From Symmachiella macrocystis (GTDB taxonomy: Bacteria; Planctomycetota; Planctomycetia; Planctomycetales; Planctomycetaceae): a stretch of DNA of 64,000 nucleotides. Within the stretch, counting starts at the first letter, position 1, and each line of letters begins with the position of its first letter. Under the pieces are notes generated by a model, which saw nothing but the letters and a program-made list of their open reading frames with translations, ran no database searches and was not told the DNA's origin. Shown piece by piece: positions 1-9,208 of the stretch. The position numbers and the translations under genes are program-made. The stretch covers positions 682,001-746,000 of the forward strand of contig NZ_SJPP01000001.1 in the NCBI RefSeq assembly GCF_007860075.1, written 5' to 3'.

Positions 1-1045
1 CAACGACGTTGTCGATGGATCGATCTATAAACGATTTTTGCGAATACAATTCTGGTTGAATGCGAATATCCTTGGGGAGTGTATCTCCTAGTTCCGCCAA
101 GGCCTGCATGATGGCATCAGTCACTTGGCGGGTGTCCGCATTGGGTTGTTTGTTGATGGTCAGGATAACCGCCGGCCCGCCGGAGAACGATCCGTCCTCC
201 TCGCGGACAAAAGCGGAACTGTCGCCGCGTTTCACCTGAGCGCCTTCAACCACCCGCGCGACTTGGGACAGCAACACGGGGCGGCCCTCGCGCATGGTGA
301 CCACCAGTTGCTCCAAATCCTCGACCTTTTGCACACGCCCCAGCGCGCGCACGAGCAATTCGTTGGGGCCTTGTTCATCCAGATAACCGCCGGTCGCGTT
401 CTCATTACTTTCCTCGACCGCTTTGCGAACCTCCTGCAGCGTGAGGCCGTATTTCAGTAACGCATTGGGGTCGATCAGCACTTGAAACTGTTTGCGTCCG
501 CCTCCCATGGTGAATACCTGCGAGACGCCGGGAATCGTCAGCAGTCGTTGCCGCACAACCCAATCGGCCAGTGTGCGGACCTCCAGCGGCGATGTCTTGC
601 CCCCTTCGCTCCACATGCCCACCATGATGATCTGCCCCATGATTGAGGAGATCGGCGCCAATTGCGGCTGAACGCCCGCCGGCATACGGTCGGCGACCAG
701 TTGCAGTCGCTCCGTCACGATCTGCCGGTCGTTGTAGATGTTGGTTCCCCAATCGAATTCGACATAGATCACCGAGATCCCCACGCCGGAAGAACTCCGC
801 ACCGCTTGTACGCCATTGGCTCCATTGAGTGTGGTCTCCAAGGGAATCGTGATTAGCGCTTCGACTTCTTCAGGCGCCATCCCAGGCGCTTCGGTCATCA
901 CCACCACTCGGGGGCGGTTCAGATTCGGGAAGACGTCGATGTCGATATTCAGCGCCTGCCAGGTGCCGTAGCCGATTAAAAACATCGAAAACGCAACCAC
1001 CAGTAGGCGCTGATGCAGGGCAAAGCGAATGACGGCATTTAACAT
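1..1045 (-). CDS. Heavy-metal RND efflux pump permease (CzcA/CusA type), N-terminal part
   Basis: The minus-strand frame starts at ATG 1045 and stays open to the window edge, giving about 348 residues of a protein that is normally over 1000 long. It begins MLNAVIRFALHQRLLVV, one membrane span at about residues 12-30, followed by the periplasmic porter region with family-typical segments such as FPNLNRP, VEFDWGTNIYNDRQ and a GGGRKQF stretch. Pumps of the HME-RND family export divalent or monovalent metal ions from the periplasm or cytoplasm through a tripartite complex, driven by protons. It sits 84 bp downstream of an adaptor gene on the same strand, as in czcBA/cusBA operons. The substrate metal cannot be told because the central transmembrane charged residues lie outside the window. 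Confidence 0.9.
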   Translation of the reverse strand, partial: MLNAVIRFALHQRLLVVAFSMFLIGYGTWQALNIDIDVFPNLNRPRVVVMTEAPGMAPEEVEALITIPLETTLNGANGVQAVRSSSGVGISVIYVEFDWGTNIYNDRQIVTERLQLVADRMPAGVQPQLAPISSIMGQIIMVGMWSEGGKTSPLEVRTLADWVVRQRLLTIPGVSQVFTMGGGRKQFQVLIDPNALLKYGLTLQEVRKAVEESNENATGGYLDEQGPNELLVRALGRVQKVEDLEQLVVTMREGRPVLLSQVARVVEGAQVKRGDSSAFVREEDGSFSGGPAVILTINKQPNADTRQVTDAIMQALAELGDTLPKDIRIQPELYSQKSFIDRSIDNVV

Positions 1046-1128
1046 GAAGAGTACTCAAACAGAAATGAAAACGATCCGGCCACGTTCGGCATAACTTGGC
1101 TCGCGCACTGGCGCAATCACATGCACGG

Positions 1129-2625
1129 TCAATGATTGTGCCCGGCATGCGGGTCGACACCGCCGCCGGCTTTATTTTTGAGCGCCATCTGCAGTTGATG
1201 CGCCCCGGCAAAGGCGACGACGTCACCGGGAAACAGCGAGCCGTCGTTGGCGATGACCACCGAGTATTGATCCTGATACTCGACATGCACCGGACGGCGG
1301 TCGAAATGGTCGCCATTTTGCTGGAAGACAAAATACTCCGCCCCATCTTGCGCAACGGCATCCACCGGCAAGACAATGCGGTCGGTCCATTCCTCCACAG
1401 GGACTTGCAATTGCATCCGTTGGCCCGGTTTGAATTTCCAGGAAAGAAAACGGCGGCCATCGTTGGATTTTGTATCTTGAACAACGCGGTTAGGCAGTCC
1501 GACATAGAAGTGAAACGCCCGCGAATCGGGTTCGACGCGATTGTCCAAATAGGAGATTTTCAAATTGTCGATCGTCTCTATTTTTTTTCCGTTGCCTTCG
1601 ACGACTGCCGTCAGCTTTTTGTCTTTCGCGGCAGCTGCGGCCAATTCGATGGCGTCATGTTCAAAGGCACGGCCCTCGATAAACAGCTCGCGATAGTCGA
1701 CCAGCACGCACAACGTGTCCCCCGCCTGCACAAATCCCCCTTTGCTCACATTCAATTCCTGAACAATCAATGGCGATTGACCTTGATCAACCGTGTTCGC
1801 CTCGTCCTTGAGCGAGATCAAAGACACCGGCTGCACTAGAGGTTGGGGTGTGCGGACTTCATTGGAATCGAAGTTCGCCTGCGGCGCATAGACGGCGATT
1901 TCACTCACCAAGTGCCGATCTTTTTCAATCTGATCAATCTGTGCTTCAGACAGTCCGTGCAATATCAATGCTTCACGGTTGGCATTCAACACGGCTTCTA
2001 ATTTTTGTCGGGCATACTCGCGTTCCAGCACCACCTTGCCGGCGACCACGCCTTCGGTGATCTGTTTGAGCCGTTTGATCTCGCGGTTTTCGACATCCAA
2101 CTCACCCAGTGCTTGCAAGAACGACGTTTGCGCTTGCACCAGATCTTCGTGTGTTAGTCGGATCTTGAACAACTGTTTGCCTTGCGGGATTGCTTCTCCT
2201 TCGACCACATAGACGCCGGTGATCACACCGGTCATAGGCGCTACGACCTTGACCTCTGTGCGGCCGGGACGTTCGGTCACGATTGCCGGTACACTGATCT
2301 TGCGGGTGAACGTGGTCAGTTGAACCTTGCGAATCTTGTCCGCTGTCAAACCGACATTGCGTTGGGCCTGTTTGGACAGTTCCAACGACGAGGACTCGTC
2401 ATGTCCCGCGTGATCGTGCCCCGCATGATCGTCTTCGACAGACGCATCAGCATCATCATCCGTTTTGACTGCGGTTTGCTTCTTTCCCGCAGCCACGGTG
2501 TAGGCCGCCCACTGTTTCACAGCAGGAATCCACGTGGATTGGAAATACCACGCAACCCCCATGACGACCAGACCGCCCACGACGGCAGCGGATTGGACCG
2601 CGATTTTTGGTAGACGATATTTCAT
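1129..2625 (-). CDS. RND efflux periplasmic adaptor subunit (CusB/CzcB-like)
   Basis: About 498 residues. Residues 1-30 hold a membrane anchor (VVGGLVVMGVAWYF). A His/Asp-rich stretch follows (HAGHDHAGHD), then an HlyD-type core: a lipoyl-like half (VKVVAPMTGVITGVYVVEGE), an alpha-helical hairpin, the second lipoyl half and beta-barrel, and a C-terminal tail DPHAGHNH. The two histidine clusters suggest metal binding, as in CzcB/CusB adaptors. I chose ATG 2625 because GGAG lies about 6 nt upstream; in-frame starts at 2637 and 2685 exist but give extra residues with no family support. The protein bridges the inner-membrane pump to an outer-membrane channel. The pump follows directly; no channel gene of the OMF type is visible in the window. 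Confidence 0.9.
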   Translation of the reverse strand: MKYRLPKIAVQSAAVVGGLVVMGVAWYFQSTWIPAVKQWAAYTVAAGKKQTAVKTDDDADASVEDDHAGHDHAGHDESSSLELSKQAQRNVGLTADKIRKVQLTTFTRKISVPAIVTERPGRTEVKVVAPMTGVITGVYVVEGEAIPQGKQLFKIRLTHEDLVQAQTSFLQALGELDVENREIKRLKQITEGVVAGKVVLEREYARQKLEAVLNANREALILHGLSEAQIDQIEKDRHLVSEIAVYAPQANFDSNEVRTPQPLVQPVSLISLKDEANTVDQGQSPLIVQELNVSKGGFVQAGDTLCVLVDYRELFIEGRAFEHDAIELAAAAAKDKKLTAVVEGNGKKIETIDNLKISYLDNRVEPDSRAFHFYVGLPNRVVQDTKSNDGRRFLSWKFKPGQRMQLQVPVEEWTDRIVLPVDAVAQDGAEYFVFQQNGDHFDRRPVHVEYQDQYSVVIANDGSLFPGDVVAFAGAHQLQMALKNKAGGGVDPHAGHNH

Positions 2626-2768
2626 GACTGTCTCCATGAGGAACGATACGACAAGACGTGCCGGCGCAAGGCGATCCGCAAACAATCACCAAAGAGCGGA
2701 TCAGAAGAATGGCTGCCGATAAAGACCGTGCAGCTTACGACGTCAAACTTAGGCCTTGAGACGCAGTC

Positions 2769-3272
2769 TCATAGCAACCAAGTCTGAGTCCATTGCGGAG
2801 CATGCGCACAATCCCACAGCACGCCCCGAAAAGCCTCGGTCGTTCCACGGAATGCGAGGGGCGCTAAACTGAGCGACGTCTCGGCAATTATGACCGGGAG
2901 ATCCAAAGAGCAGCGCGACTGTGAGTCGGGGACAAACGTCGTTCGCGAGCCGACGACAAACACGCACCCCTCATTCTCGCATTGATGGTGATGCCCATCT
3001 TCTTCAGCAGGCGGGGCGGGTTCAGCAAGTTCTGAGGACAAATGGGCGACCGCTTCCTCGCCATGCTGGTGATGACAGCAATGAGCGTCGCTCCGTTTTG
3101 ACGTGCAGGTTTTGTCGCCCTGAGATTTCGAGCAGTGAGAAACTGCGCCGGCTTCACAGGCATGCACGTGGTGCCAGCAGCACCCCAGTCCGGCATGCAA
3201 AACCGAAACGAGCAACGTCAATATTGTGGCGAAATGTTGCAACACAGAATTTTCCCAGTGAAACGACCTCAT
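2769..3272 (-). CDS. Small His/Cys-rich exported protein preceding a metal efflux operon
   Basis: About 167 residues from ATG 3272; an in-frame upstream start at 3353 is possible. There is a hydrophobic segment at about residues 11-30 (FATILTLLVSVLHAGLG) that looks like a signal peptide, followed at once by a dense set of His and Cys residues (CCWHHVHAC, HCCHHQHG, GHHHQCENEGC). I do not recognise a family. The residues would suit a periplasmic metal-binding or metal-sensing protein. It lies 143 bp upstream of the adaptor gene on the same strand, so it is probably the first gene of the efflux operon. The C-terminal half is ordinary sequence without clear motifs. The start lacks a good ribosome-binding site, so the exact N-terminus is uncertain. 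Confidence 0.6.
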   Translation of the reverse strand: MRSFHWENSVLQHFATILTLLVSVLHAGLGCCWHHVHACEAGAVSHCSKSQGDKTCTSKRSDAHCCHHQHGEEAVAHLSSELAEPAPPAEEDGHHHQCENEGCVFVVGSRTTFVPDSQSRCSLDLPVIIAETSLSLAPLAFRGTTEAFRGVLWDCAHAPQWTQTWLL

Positions 3273-3855
3273 CAAGAGACGATCATCGCAATTCGTAAGA
3301 ATCGGGTCAAGACGAGCCGGGCAGACACCGGCATGCCTCGGTTGAATTCTCAAAAATGCTTGCGACCATTAAAATCTTAGGGCGCGCAAATCCTGGAGAC
3401 AAGCGAAACCGTCCGTCTATCAATTTCTAGCAAGCCTACAACCCATTGCTATGCCCACGCGGGGGCCGAGCACCCTAAACACCATTGGTCAAGAGTGTTA
3501 CGTCACTCCGCAATATAAAAAAACAGGATAACGCACCCCTCCATCTGCCCGCGATTTGACAACGAATGTTGTCGAATTTGAAAATCCAGCACGAGCAAAG
3601 ATGTGGCTCCGCTTGGCGGGTGTTGTGGAAGAATGCCGTCGCCAAGTGTGGGTCGATGCAGCGGAAACAAACTTGGACGTCACGCATTTCACTAATCGAG
3701 TGGACCTGACTACAATCTCCTGAGAATGCGTTGGGATCTACATTGATAGCTAGAACCTGTTTTAAAACCCGGTTGCGCTTGTTCCGGAAACTTATATTTT
3801 AGTGCCAGCGAGATGCGTCAGAGGGTTTTGAAACGACTTGTAGGAGCCTCAGTCC
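3273..3855. other. Intergenic region between efflux operon and TPM genes
   Basis: No convincing gene: the short minus-strand frames at 3475-3692 have no ribosome-binding site and no recognisable composition. It holds a small perfect hairpin (GACAAC / GTTGTC, 3558-3573) and, at its right end, copy 1 of the 95-bp stem element described separately. The divergent arrangement implies promoters for both flanking operons, but I could not pick one with confidence. Confidence 0.5.
3752..3846 (+). repeat. Stem-forming 95-bp element, copy 1 (upstream of TPM gene)
   Basis: The 5' arm GTTTTAAAACCC (3759-3770) pairs with the 3' arm GGGTTTTGAAAC (3823-3834) over 12 bp with one G-U pair. The interior is 52 nt. 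The element ends in TAGGAG (3841-3846), a usable ribosome-binding site 9 nt before GTG 3856. Two further copies lie at 25091 and 47772 in the same orientation, also just upstream of start codons. Confidence 0.8.
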
Positions 3856-4668
3856 GTGCTACGTCCGCGAAATATTCCTTTCCGAATCGGCAGTCTCATG
3901 GCCGCTTGCCTGCTGCTGAACACTTCCGTGCTTTTGGCCTACCAGCAAAACGAGAATCTGATCCAACTGGATCCGCCCGGACAGCGGGAATTCATTCTGG
4001 ACAAAGCGGGATTGATCGACGAGGCCGATGCCGCACAAATTCGCGAATTGGCGGACAAACTTCTGACCGACAAGGCGGCTCCGCTTGTCGTGGTCACAAT
4101 CAATTCCATGGCCGACCATGGCGGTCGGGGGATGCGGATTGAAACCTTTGCCCGGTTGTTGTTTGATCAATGGCAAATCGGCCCCGCCAAGTTGGGAGAA
4201 AACCAATGGAACAAGGGCATCCTCTTGTTGGTCTCGAAAGACGATCGCAAGGCGCGTATTGAATTGGGAGCCGGGTGGGGCCGCGAGAAGGATGACCTGT
4301 GTCTTCAGATCATGGACGAGCAGATCATCCCCCGTTTCAAACAAGGAAACTTCAGTGCGGGAATCCTCGCCGGTGTGCAGTCGCTGGAAAAAATGGCCCG
4401 CGATCTCAAGTTGCCGACCGCTCCCAAACCCGCTTGGTTTTATCCGGTTCTCATTGGGGTGATCGGCCTGGGCATATTTACCGTCGTGTCGTTGATCCGA
4501 CGCGGATCGAGCGGCTGGGCTTGGTTATTGTGGGGCCTTGTCTTCGCAGCAATCGGGGCCATTTTGTACAACGTGCTCTCGAATTCCGGCAGCGGAGGCG
4601 GTTACTCCGGAGGCTCGTTCGGAGGCGGAGGTTTTTCCGGCGGGGGTGGCGCCAGCGGCTCTTGGTAG
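3856..4668 (+). CDS. TPM-domain exported membrane protein (YgcG-like), Gly-rich tail
   Basis: 270 residues from GTG 3856, preceded by TAGGAG at 9 nt; an in-frame ATG at 3898 gives a shorter signal peptide. N-terminal signal sequence (LMAACLLLNTSVLLAY), then a TPM domain at about residues 45-175 (FILDKAGLIDEADAAQIREL, IELGAGWGREKDD, IIPRFKQGNFSAGIL). Two membrane spans follow at about 195-240, and the tail is Gly/Ser-rich (YSGGSFGGGGFSGGGG), the layout of YgcG-type proteins. TPM domains are linked to membrane or photosystem protein turnover; the bacterial role is not settled. It is followed 73 bp later by a second TPM-domain gene and preceded by the 95-bp stem element, which overlaps its ribosome-binding site. 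Confidence 0.88.
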   Translation: MLRPRNIPFRIGSLMAACLLLNTSVLLAYQQNENLIQLDPPGQREFILDKAGLIDEADAAQIRELADKLLTDKAAPLVVVTINSMADHGGRGMRIETFARLLFDQWQIGPAKLGENQWNKGILLLVSKDDRKARIELGAGWGREKDDLCLQIMDEQIIPRFKQGNFSAGILAGVQSLEKMARDLKLPTAPKPAWFYPVLIGVIGLGIFTVVSLIRRGSSGWAWLLWGLVFAAIGAILYNVLSNSGSGGGYSGGSFGGGGFSGGGGASGSW

Positions 4669-4741
4669 ATTTCTCAGCCGATTTTTGTTGATGCCCCAAC
4701 AGTTTGACCGAATACAAAACCAGAGGCGACGGATTCCAGCC

Positions 4742-5419
4742 ATGACCAAAACCAACGCACAGTTCACCGAACAAGATCACCAACAAATCACCCAGTCGGT
4801 CGTTGCCGCCGAGGCAAAAACTTCGGCCGAAATCATGCCTGTCGTTGCCAAGTCTTCGGGCCGCTACGATCGCCCCGAGGATATCGTCGGCCTGTGGTGC
4901 GGCGTCCTCGCCTTTTGCGCCGCTTGGTGGCTCATGCCCAGCCCCTCAACCGATGCCAACAGCTGGGGCGGCCCGTCCGCCGCATTTCAACTCTTCGTCT
5001 ACATTGTTTCGCTAGTAGCGGGCTTCTTCGTCGGCGTGGTGCTGGCCATGCGCGTGCCCTGGCTGCGGGCGCTCTTCACCCCCAAAGCACAAATGGCCGA
5101 GGACGTACTTTTACGAGCCCGGTCCGTCTTCTACGACCGCCGAGTACACCACACAGCCGGCGGCACCGGCGTGTTGATCTATGTCTCCCTCTTCGAACAC
5201 CGCGCCGCCATCATCGCTGACGAATCGGTCCTCAACAAACTAGGCCAATCCGCCCTAGACGAAATCTGCCAGCAACTCACCACCGACCTGGGCTCCGGCA
5301 CAATCACCAACGCCCTCAGCAACGCCATCGCCACCACCGGCGAAAAACTCTCCACTGTCCTGCCCCGAGACGACAACGACGTTAACGAATTGTCCGACGC
5401 CCTGGTGGTTCTGGATTAG
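4742..5419 (+). CDS. TPM-domain membrane protein, second of a pair
   Basis: 225 residues from ATG 4742; the frame is open further upstream, but that part overlaps the preceding gene and looks unlike the family. Residues 1-40 carry the start of a TPM-like domain (FTEQDHQQITQSVVAAEAKT). Two membrane spans lie at about 45-60 and 75-100. The rest of the domain continues after them (RRVHHTAGGTGVLIYVSLFE, HRAAIIADESVLNKL). This split TPM layout is typical of the shorter partner that accompanies YgcG-like genes. Likely co-transcribed with the gene before it. No LemA gene, a frequent companion, is present in the window. Ends convergently 75 bp from the trypsin-like gene. Confidence 0.85.
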   Translation: MTKTNAQFTEQDHQQITQSVVAAEAKTSAEIMPVVAKSSGRYDRPEDIVGLWCGVLAFCAAWWLMPSPSTDANSWGGPSAAFQLFVYIVSLVAGFFVGVVLAMRVPWLRALFTPKAQMAEDVLLRARSVFYDRRVHHTAGGTGVLIYVSLFEHRAAIIADESVLNKLGQSALDEICQQLTTDLGSGTITNALSNAIATTGEKLSTVLPRDDNDVNELSDALVVLD

Positions 5420-5494
5420 TTGCAGTGAGCACGCTACCTGCAGGAGCCATGAGGGAAAAGTGCACTATTCAGAGCTAGGGAGCGGGGGTGGGTC

Positions 5495-6943
5495 TCAGCG
5501 ATGACCTTCGGCAGATAGCTCATCCGCAATACGTTTGAGGGTGGTGGTAACCTTGGCGAGCCGATTGGGGTCCGCAACTTGAACTGGTATGCTCGACGTA
5601 AGGGCTTCCCAGTTCTTATGGAATAGTTCAACGCGCGAGTGACGCAACTGCGATAAGTCGGCCCCGCTGGCACTGCGGCCATCCGATCCTCCAAGCAGCG
5701 CTCCTATGACGCGACCTTGAGCATCGAATACTCCACATCCAGACACCCCTCCCTTGCCTAAAGAAGAACCTTTGGTCCAGAACGTACAATTCCTTTCGTC
5801 TTGACTAGGAAGCGTCCAATTTGATTTCGCTATTGTCGTCGCGAAGACCCAGGGCTCTCCTTCTGGTTTACTCCTCGGGTAACCGATAACAACGCAATGT
5901 TCGCCCTCACCCAATTCGGCGGAACGGCCCATTTCTGCATAGGGCCAGGTTCCTTCGTCCGTGATCTTCAGCACGCCAATATCGGAGACAAGATTCGTGC
6001 CAAGAATAATTGCGTTCGCTGAACGGCCATCTTGAAGGGACACCGTCATTTTCGTTCCTGGCACGCGCCTGTGATGCCCGCAAGTGATGACATATCCGTC
6101 GCGTGACACGATGACACCGCTCACACGGTTTTTCTCAAGGCCAATGTCGCTGATTTGAACCGACGCCATCGTCGCCTTCGAAATTACATTTGAAGCTACT
6201 TTCTCGGATCGTGGAAGAAATCTTGTGGAGTCCGGCTCTTTTGAAAACAGCCGCACGCGATCAAGGTTACTACCCGCCGCCAGTTCATCCCAGTGTGCTT
6301 TAATCAACCCTGCTGCAGCATGTACCGAATCGAGACTCGTGGAGGATCTCCTCTGCAATCCCAAAAGTTCGCCATTCAGGTTGAATATGGGGTGAGCATT
6401 GAGCTTAGAACGATCCGACGTGGTAAGCCACTGTCCGGCGAGTACCTGCGTGACGATGCCTAACCCAATGCCTGGAGACGTTTCTGTTCCTGTGGAATTG
6501 CGGGGGTAACCCAACGCCACACAGACTTCACCGGCCTCGGCCCGCTTGCTTAGCTTGACGTGTGGCCATTCACCTGGATCGGTAATTTTTAGCATCCCGA
6601 TCCCAAACTCGTCTGACCAACCCAACGCCTTTCCGCTCACACTTCGCCCATCGGCCAGTTCTAGATCAAGCAAGGCGTCATCGATAACATATTTGACGGG
6701 TCCACTAACCGCCACATGGCCGCTTGCTGATACAATCACTCCGCAGCCAAATTGCAGCTTTGGCTTATTGCCATAAGCGAATCTCACGATGGCTGGACTT
6801 ACAGAGTCAATGACTGCTTTAGCGCGTTCTCGCGTTTTTCTGAAATCGCTCGCGGGAGTAGACTCTTGCGCATGAACCGGATTCAGCAGGAAGGCGAGGA
6901 TGCCAACACAAATCAGCGTGACTCTTGACGCTTCAGTCCGCAT
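5495..6943 (-). CDS. Exported protein with tandem trypsin-like (HtrA-type) domains, first one inactive
   Basis: 482 residues from ATG 6943, with GGAG 9 nt upstream. Signal peptide ends near AHAQ-like VHAQES. Two trypsin-like domains follow. In the second (about residues 260-445) the catalytic triad is readable: His in VITCGHH, Asp in LVSDIGVLKI and Ser in GGVSGCGVF. In the first (about 50-220) the equivalent places read VAVSGPV, DEFGIGMLKI and LNAHPIFN, so His and Ser are missing and this copy is likely a structural or regulatory pseudo-protease. No PDZ domain follows. The substrate is unknown; periplasmic protein quality control is the family default. The gene stands alone, convergent with the TPM pair. 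Confidence 0.85.
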   Translation of the reverse strand: MRTEASRVTLICVGILAFLLNPVHAQESTPASDFRKTRERAKAVIDSVSPAIVRFAYGNKPKLQFGCGVIVSASGHVAVSGPVKYVIDDALLDLELADGRSVSGKALGWSDEFGIGMLKITDPGEWPHVKLSKRAEAGEVCVALGYPRNSTGTETSPGIGLGIVTQVLAGQWLTTSDRSKLNAHPIFNLNGELLGLQRRSSTSLDSVHAAAGLIKAHWDELAAGSNLDRVRLFSKEPDSTRFLPRSEKVASNVISKATMASVQISDIGLEKNRVSGVIVSRDGYVITCGHHRRVPGTKMTVSLQDGRSANAIILGTNLVSDIGVLKITDEGTWPYAEMGRSAELGEGEHCVVIGYPRSKPEGEPWVFATTIAKSNWTLPSQDERNCTFWTKGSSLGKGGVSGCGVFDAQGRVIGALLGGSDGRSASGADLSQLRHSRVELFHKNWEALTSSIPVQVADPNRLAKVTTTLKRIADELSAEGHR

Positions 6944-7372
6944 AATTGAATACTCCAAGCGCAGAAGTGAATACTCCCCAAAACAAGTCCACCTGAAAGC
7001 CATTGTATCGCGTCCTATCGCCCAAGTCACACAAGTCTGACGTAGACATCACACGAATTGCGTGACTCTACAACAAAGTTGCTATTAGAGTGCTTGCGAA
7101 GAAAACTAGCTCCGGCCGAGTGGATGACCTTGCGATGAACCGAAGGCCGCTAACGTGACTTAACTGTAACAAAACGACCGAGAAAACGGACCTAGCTAAC
7201 ACGCCTCGGCTTCATCGTCCGAAGTGGCTTCGCTGTTTCACTCCGACGCAGTTGGAGCCGACGGTCTTCTGCGGGCGATTGATGCGTCCTCGGAACCTAG
7301 CGACACTTCCATCACCACGATTCTTACGCTGATGAGGCGAGTCGCAAAGTCACCTATCGAATGAGCTTTAGT
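6944..7372. other. Intergenic region, no gene seen
   Basis: About 430 bp with no credible frame on either strand. It contains the upstream region of the trypsin-like gene. A short stretch around 7204-7222 resembles 7836-7855 (both contain TTCATCGTCCGA), which hints at decayed duplicated coding sequence, but the match is too short to prove it. Confidence 0.4.
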
Positions 7373-7723
7373 TTACACGAGACTACCGTCAAGCTCAGGG
7401 TACATGTCGCCACTAACGGACAGAGCGTAGCCAGTTTGCATCGCCGTCTTAGAGACATCTTTAAGTCCGAGTATTTGAGGGTGCGTGTGATTGGCCTGTT
7501 CCAAACGTTCTAGCTCGTCGACTAAACATGGGATTTGCTTCGTTGACAGCAGTATTGTCGGGCTCTTGTACCGCAGCAAAGCAACCTGCCTCAAAACAGT
7601 GAAGCCCGACCCTTCGCTACGGCAATAGCGAAATATCAACTCGTAGAATCGTTGGTCAAGGTAGATTGCCCCATTCTTGACATGGTCAGACAACGATTTT
7701 GAGTAGCAGACAACAAACGCCAT
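7373..7723 (-). CDS. Unknown protein, 116 residues
   Basis: ATG 7723 with GGTGG close upstream. No signal peptide or membrane span. The sequence is soluble and mixed alpha/beta in character, with phrases such as IYLDQRFYELIFRYC, SKTAMQTGYALSVSGDMYPELDG. I do not recognise a family. Coding looks real because composition and codon use match neighbours and the start is supported. The flanking sequence appears degraded, so it could be a survivor of an old accessory gene set. Confidence 0.5.
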   Translation of the reverse strand: MAFVVCYSKSLSDHVKNGAIYLDQRFYELIFRYCRSEGSGFTVLRQVALLRYKSPTILLSTKQIPCLVDELERLEQANHTHPQILGLKDVSKTAMQTGYALSVSGDMYPELDGSLV

Positions 7724-8320
7724 CAGACCACCAAGTCAGTCAAAAGTACTTGTTGCAACGAAAGCCAACAATGGTGTCGCCGCCGCATTTTCGTGCTGCG
7801 AGGTGACACGCCCGGTAATACAATCTACCCGAAAGTGCATCGGATTCATCGTCCGACGCATCCAAAATGCTCAGGTGGGCGCGTCCGGAGGGATTTGTGC
7901 AGCCCCAGAGCCTGGATTCATTGACTGTCAGCCTCAAAACTCGCCAAAGCAGACTCACGCAATCTATCGACCGATTTTGCGCCCCGCCTCAATCCGCGTA
8001 AACCTTCACCACCGACCGCTGCCCATCCACCGGAAACGTCTCCACATTCCCGTTCCCATCGATCGCCACAAAGCATCCATAGAATCGCTCGGCCGTATCC
8101 ACAACCGCAGCGATAAACTCCTTGGAAACCAACCCGTTTTCCGCATCGTCCACCGTCAATCCAATGACCGTCACTAGGTGAAATCCCACGGTGAGGCTCG
8201 TCAGGTCTATCGGCGTCGAACCCTGCCCCCGCGTCAATCCGCAGCAGGCCGATGTTGGCGCAATGCCGCCGCATGCATCGGCAGCGGATTGCCTCGCCAG
8301 CGTGGCGAAGAAAGAAGAAG
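7724..8320 (-). other. Probable decayed coding region with two weak reading frames
   Basis: Two minus-strand frames look partly coding but lack good starts. One (7989-8237, TTG start, 82 residues) ends FVAIDGNGNVETFPVDGQ and looks like the C-terminal part of a longer protein: the frame continues upstream without an ATG or GTG into the tRNA gene. The other (7740-7958, GTG start, 72 residues) contains HLAARKCGGDTIVGF. Neither has a ribosome-binding site. I read this as gene remnants next to a tRNA, a usual integration site, but no integrase or repeat of the tRNA end was found. Confidence 0.35.
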
Positions 8321-8394
<74 letters not shown>

Positions 8395-8554
8395 ATTTTT
8401 GCCGGTTGACTCCGGCGGGTCGCATTATGGCACATTGCCGGCTTTGCTGCAAGAAACGTGAACGCAGTTTACGGCGGTTTCTGTCAGTGCGTTGGCTCTG
8501 GGCTTCGCAGGTTGTGATCAATTGGCGAATGATGGCTCACTACGACAGCGGTGA

Positions 8555-9208
8555 TCAGGCTGGGGTGGGGTTTAGGCAGCCCATGACAACCAAGAAATGG
8601 CAAAAACTGCCTGCGATCACCAGTAAATGCCACAATGCGTGGAAATAGGGGACTTTCGTGTCGTACGACAAAACGACCGTTCCGACCGTGTAGCAAACTC
8701 CCCCAGCGATACACCAGAAGATTCCGCTGGCGGGCAAAGCTCGCATTATCGGGTCGATGGCGATCACCGGTAGCCAACCGAGCGCCAAATAATGCGTGAC
8801 CGCTGTCGATTCCACGCGGTGCGTCCAAAATACTTTGGAGGCAAACCCGATCGAAGCCCCAATCCACATCAGCGACAGCAGAATCCACAGCATCGACCCG
8901 TGCAAATAGGCGATGGCAAAGGGAGTGAAGTTCCCGGCGATAAACAGAAAAATCACACCTTGGTCTAAGCTGCGAAAAAAACTGCGTCGCGCTGGATCGA
9001 TGAAGGTGTGCGACAACGTCGAAGCTGCGTAGACGGCGATCAGTGCGGCCGCATAAATGTAACACCCCAGCTTCAAAGCCTCATTCGGGCTCTCGGCAAC
9101 AGCACGCACCAAGACCGCTGCCCCGACCAGGGCAAACAACAGCCCGCCGCCATGGGTGAGAAAGTTGGCAAACTCTTCACCGGCAAGACTTTTTAAGGAA
9201 TTCCGCAT
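8555..9208 (-). CDS. Hemolysin III / PAQR-family membrane protein
   Basis: 217 residues from ATG 9208, with CAGGA 7-8 nt upstream; longer frames start in non-coding sequence. Seven membrane spans can be laid out from residue 15 to 215. Family signatures are present: FLTHGGGLLFALVG in the first helix, STLSHTF with the conserved Ser and His, FLFIAGNFTPFA, and the late HALWHLLVIAGSFCHF carrying the paired His residues that in PAQR proteins bind a metal at a hydrolase-like site. The bacterial members are integral inner-membrane proteins; despite the name, a hemolytic role is usually not shown. Single gene, divergent from the kinase. Confidence 0.9.
   Translation of the reverse strand: MRNSLKSLAGEEFANFLTHGGGLLFALVGAAVLVRAVAESPNEALKLGCYIYAAALIAVYAASTLSHTFIDPARRSFFRSLDQGVIFLFIAGNFTPFAIAYLHGSMLWILLSLMWIGASIGFASKVFWTHRVESTAVTHYLALGWLPVIAIDPIMRALPASGIFWCIAGGVCYTVGTVVLSYDTKVPYFHALWHLLVIAGSFCHFLVVMGCLNPTPA

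Noticed and set aside
870-1839. Long frames on both strands over the RND operon (for example 870-1505 minus and 1096-1839 plus)
   Set aside because: They are shadows of the adaptor and pump genes, whose translations match known families over their full length.
3475-3692. Two short minus-strand frames of 64-70 residues
   Set aside because: They overlap each other in different frames, lack ribosome-binding sites and show no coding character.
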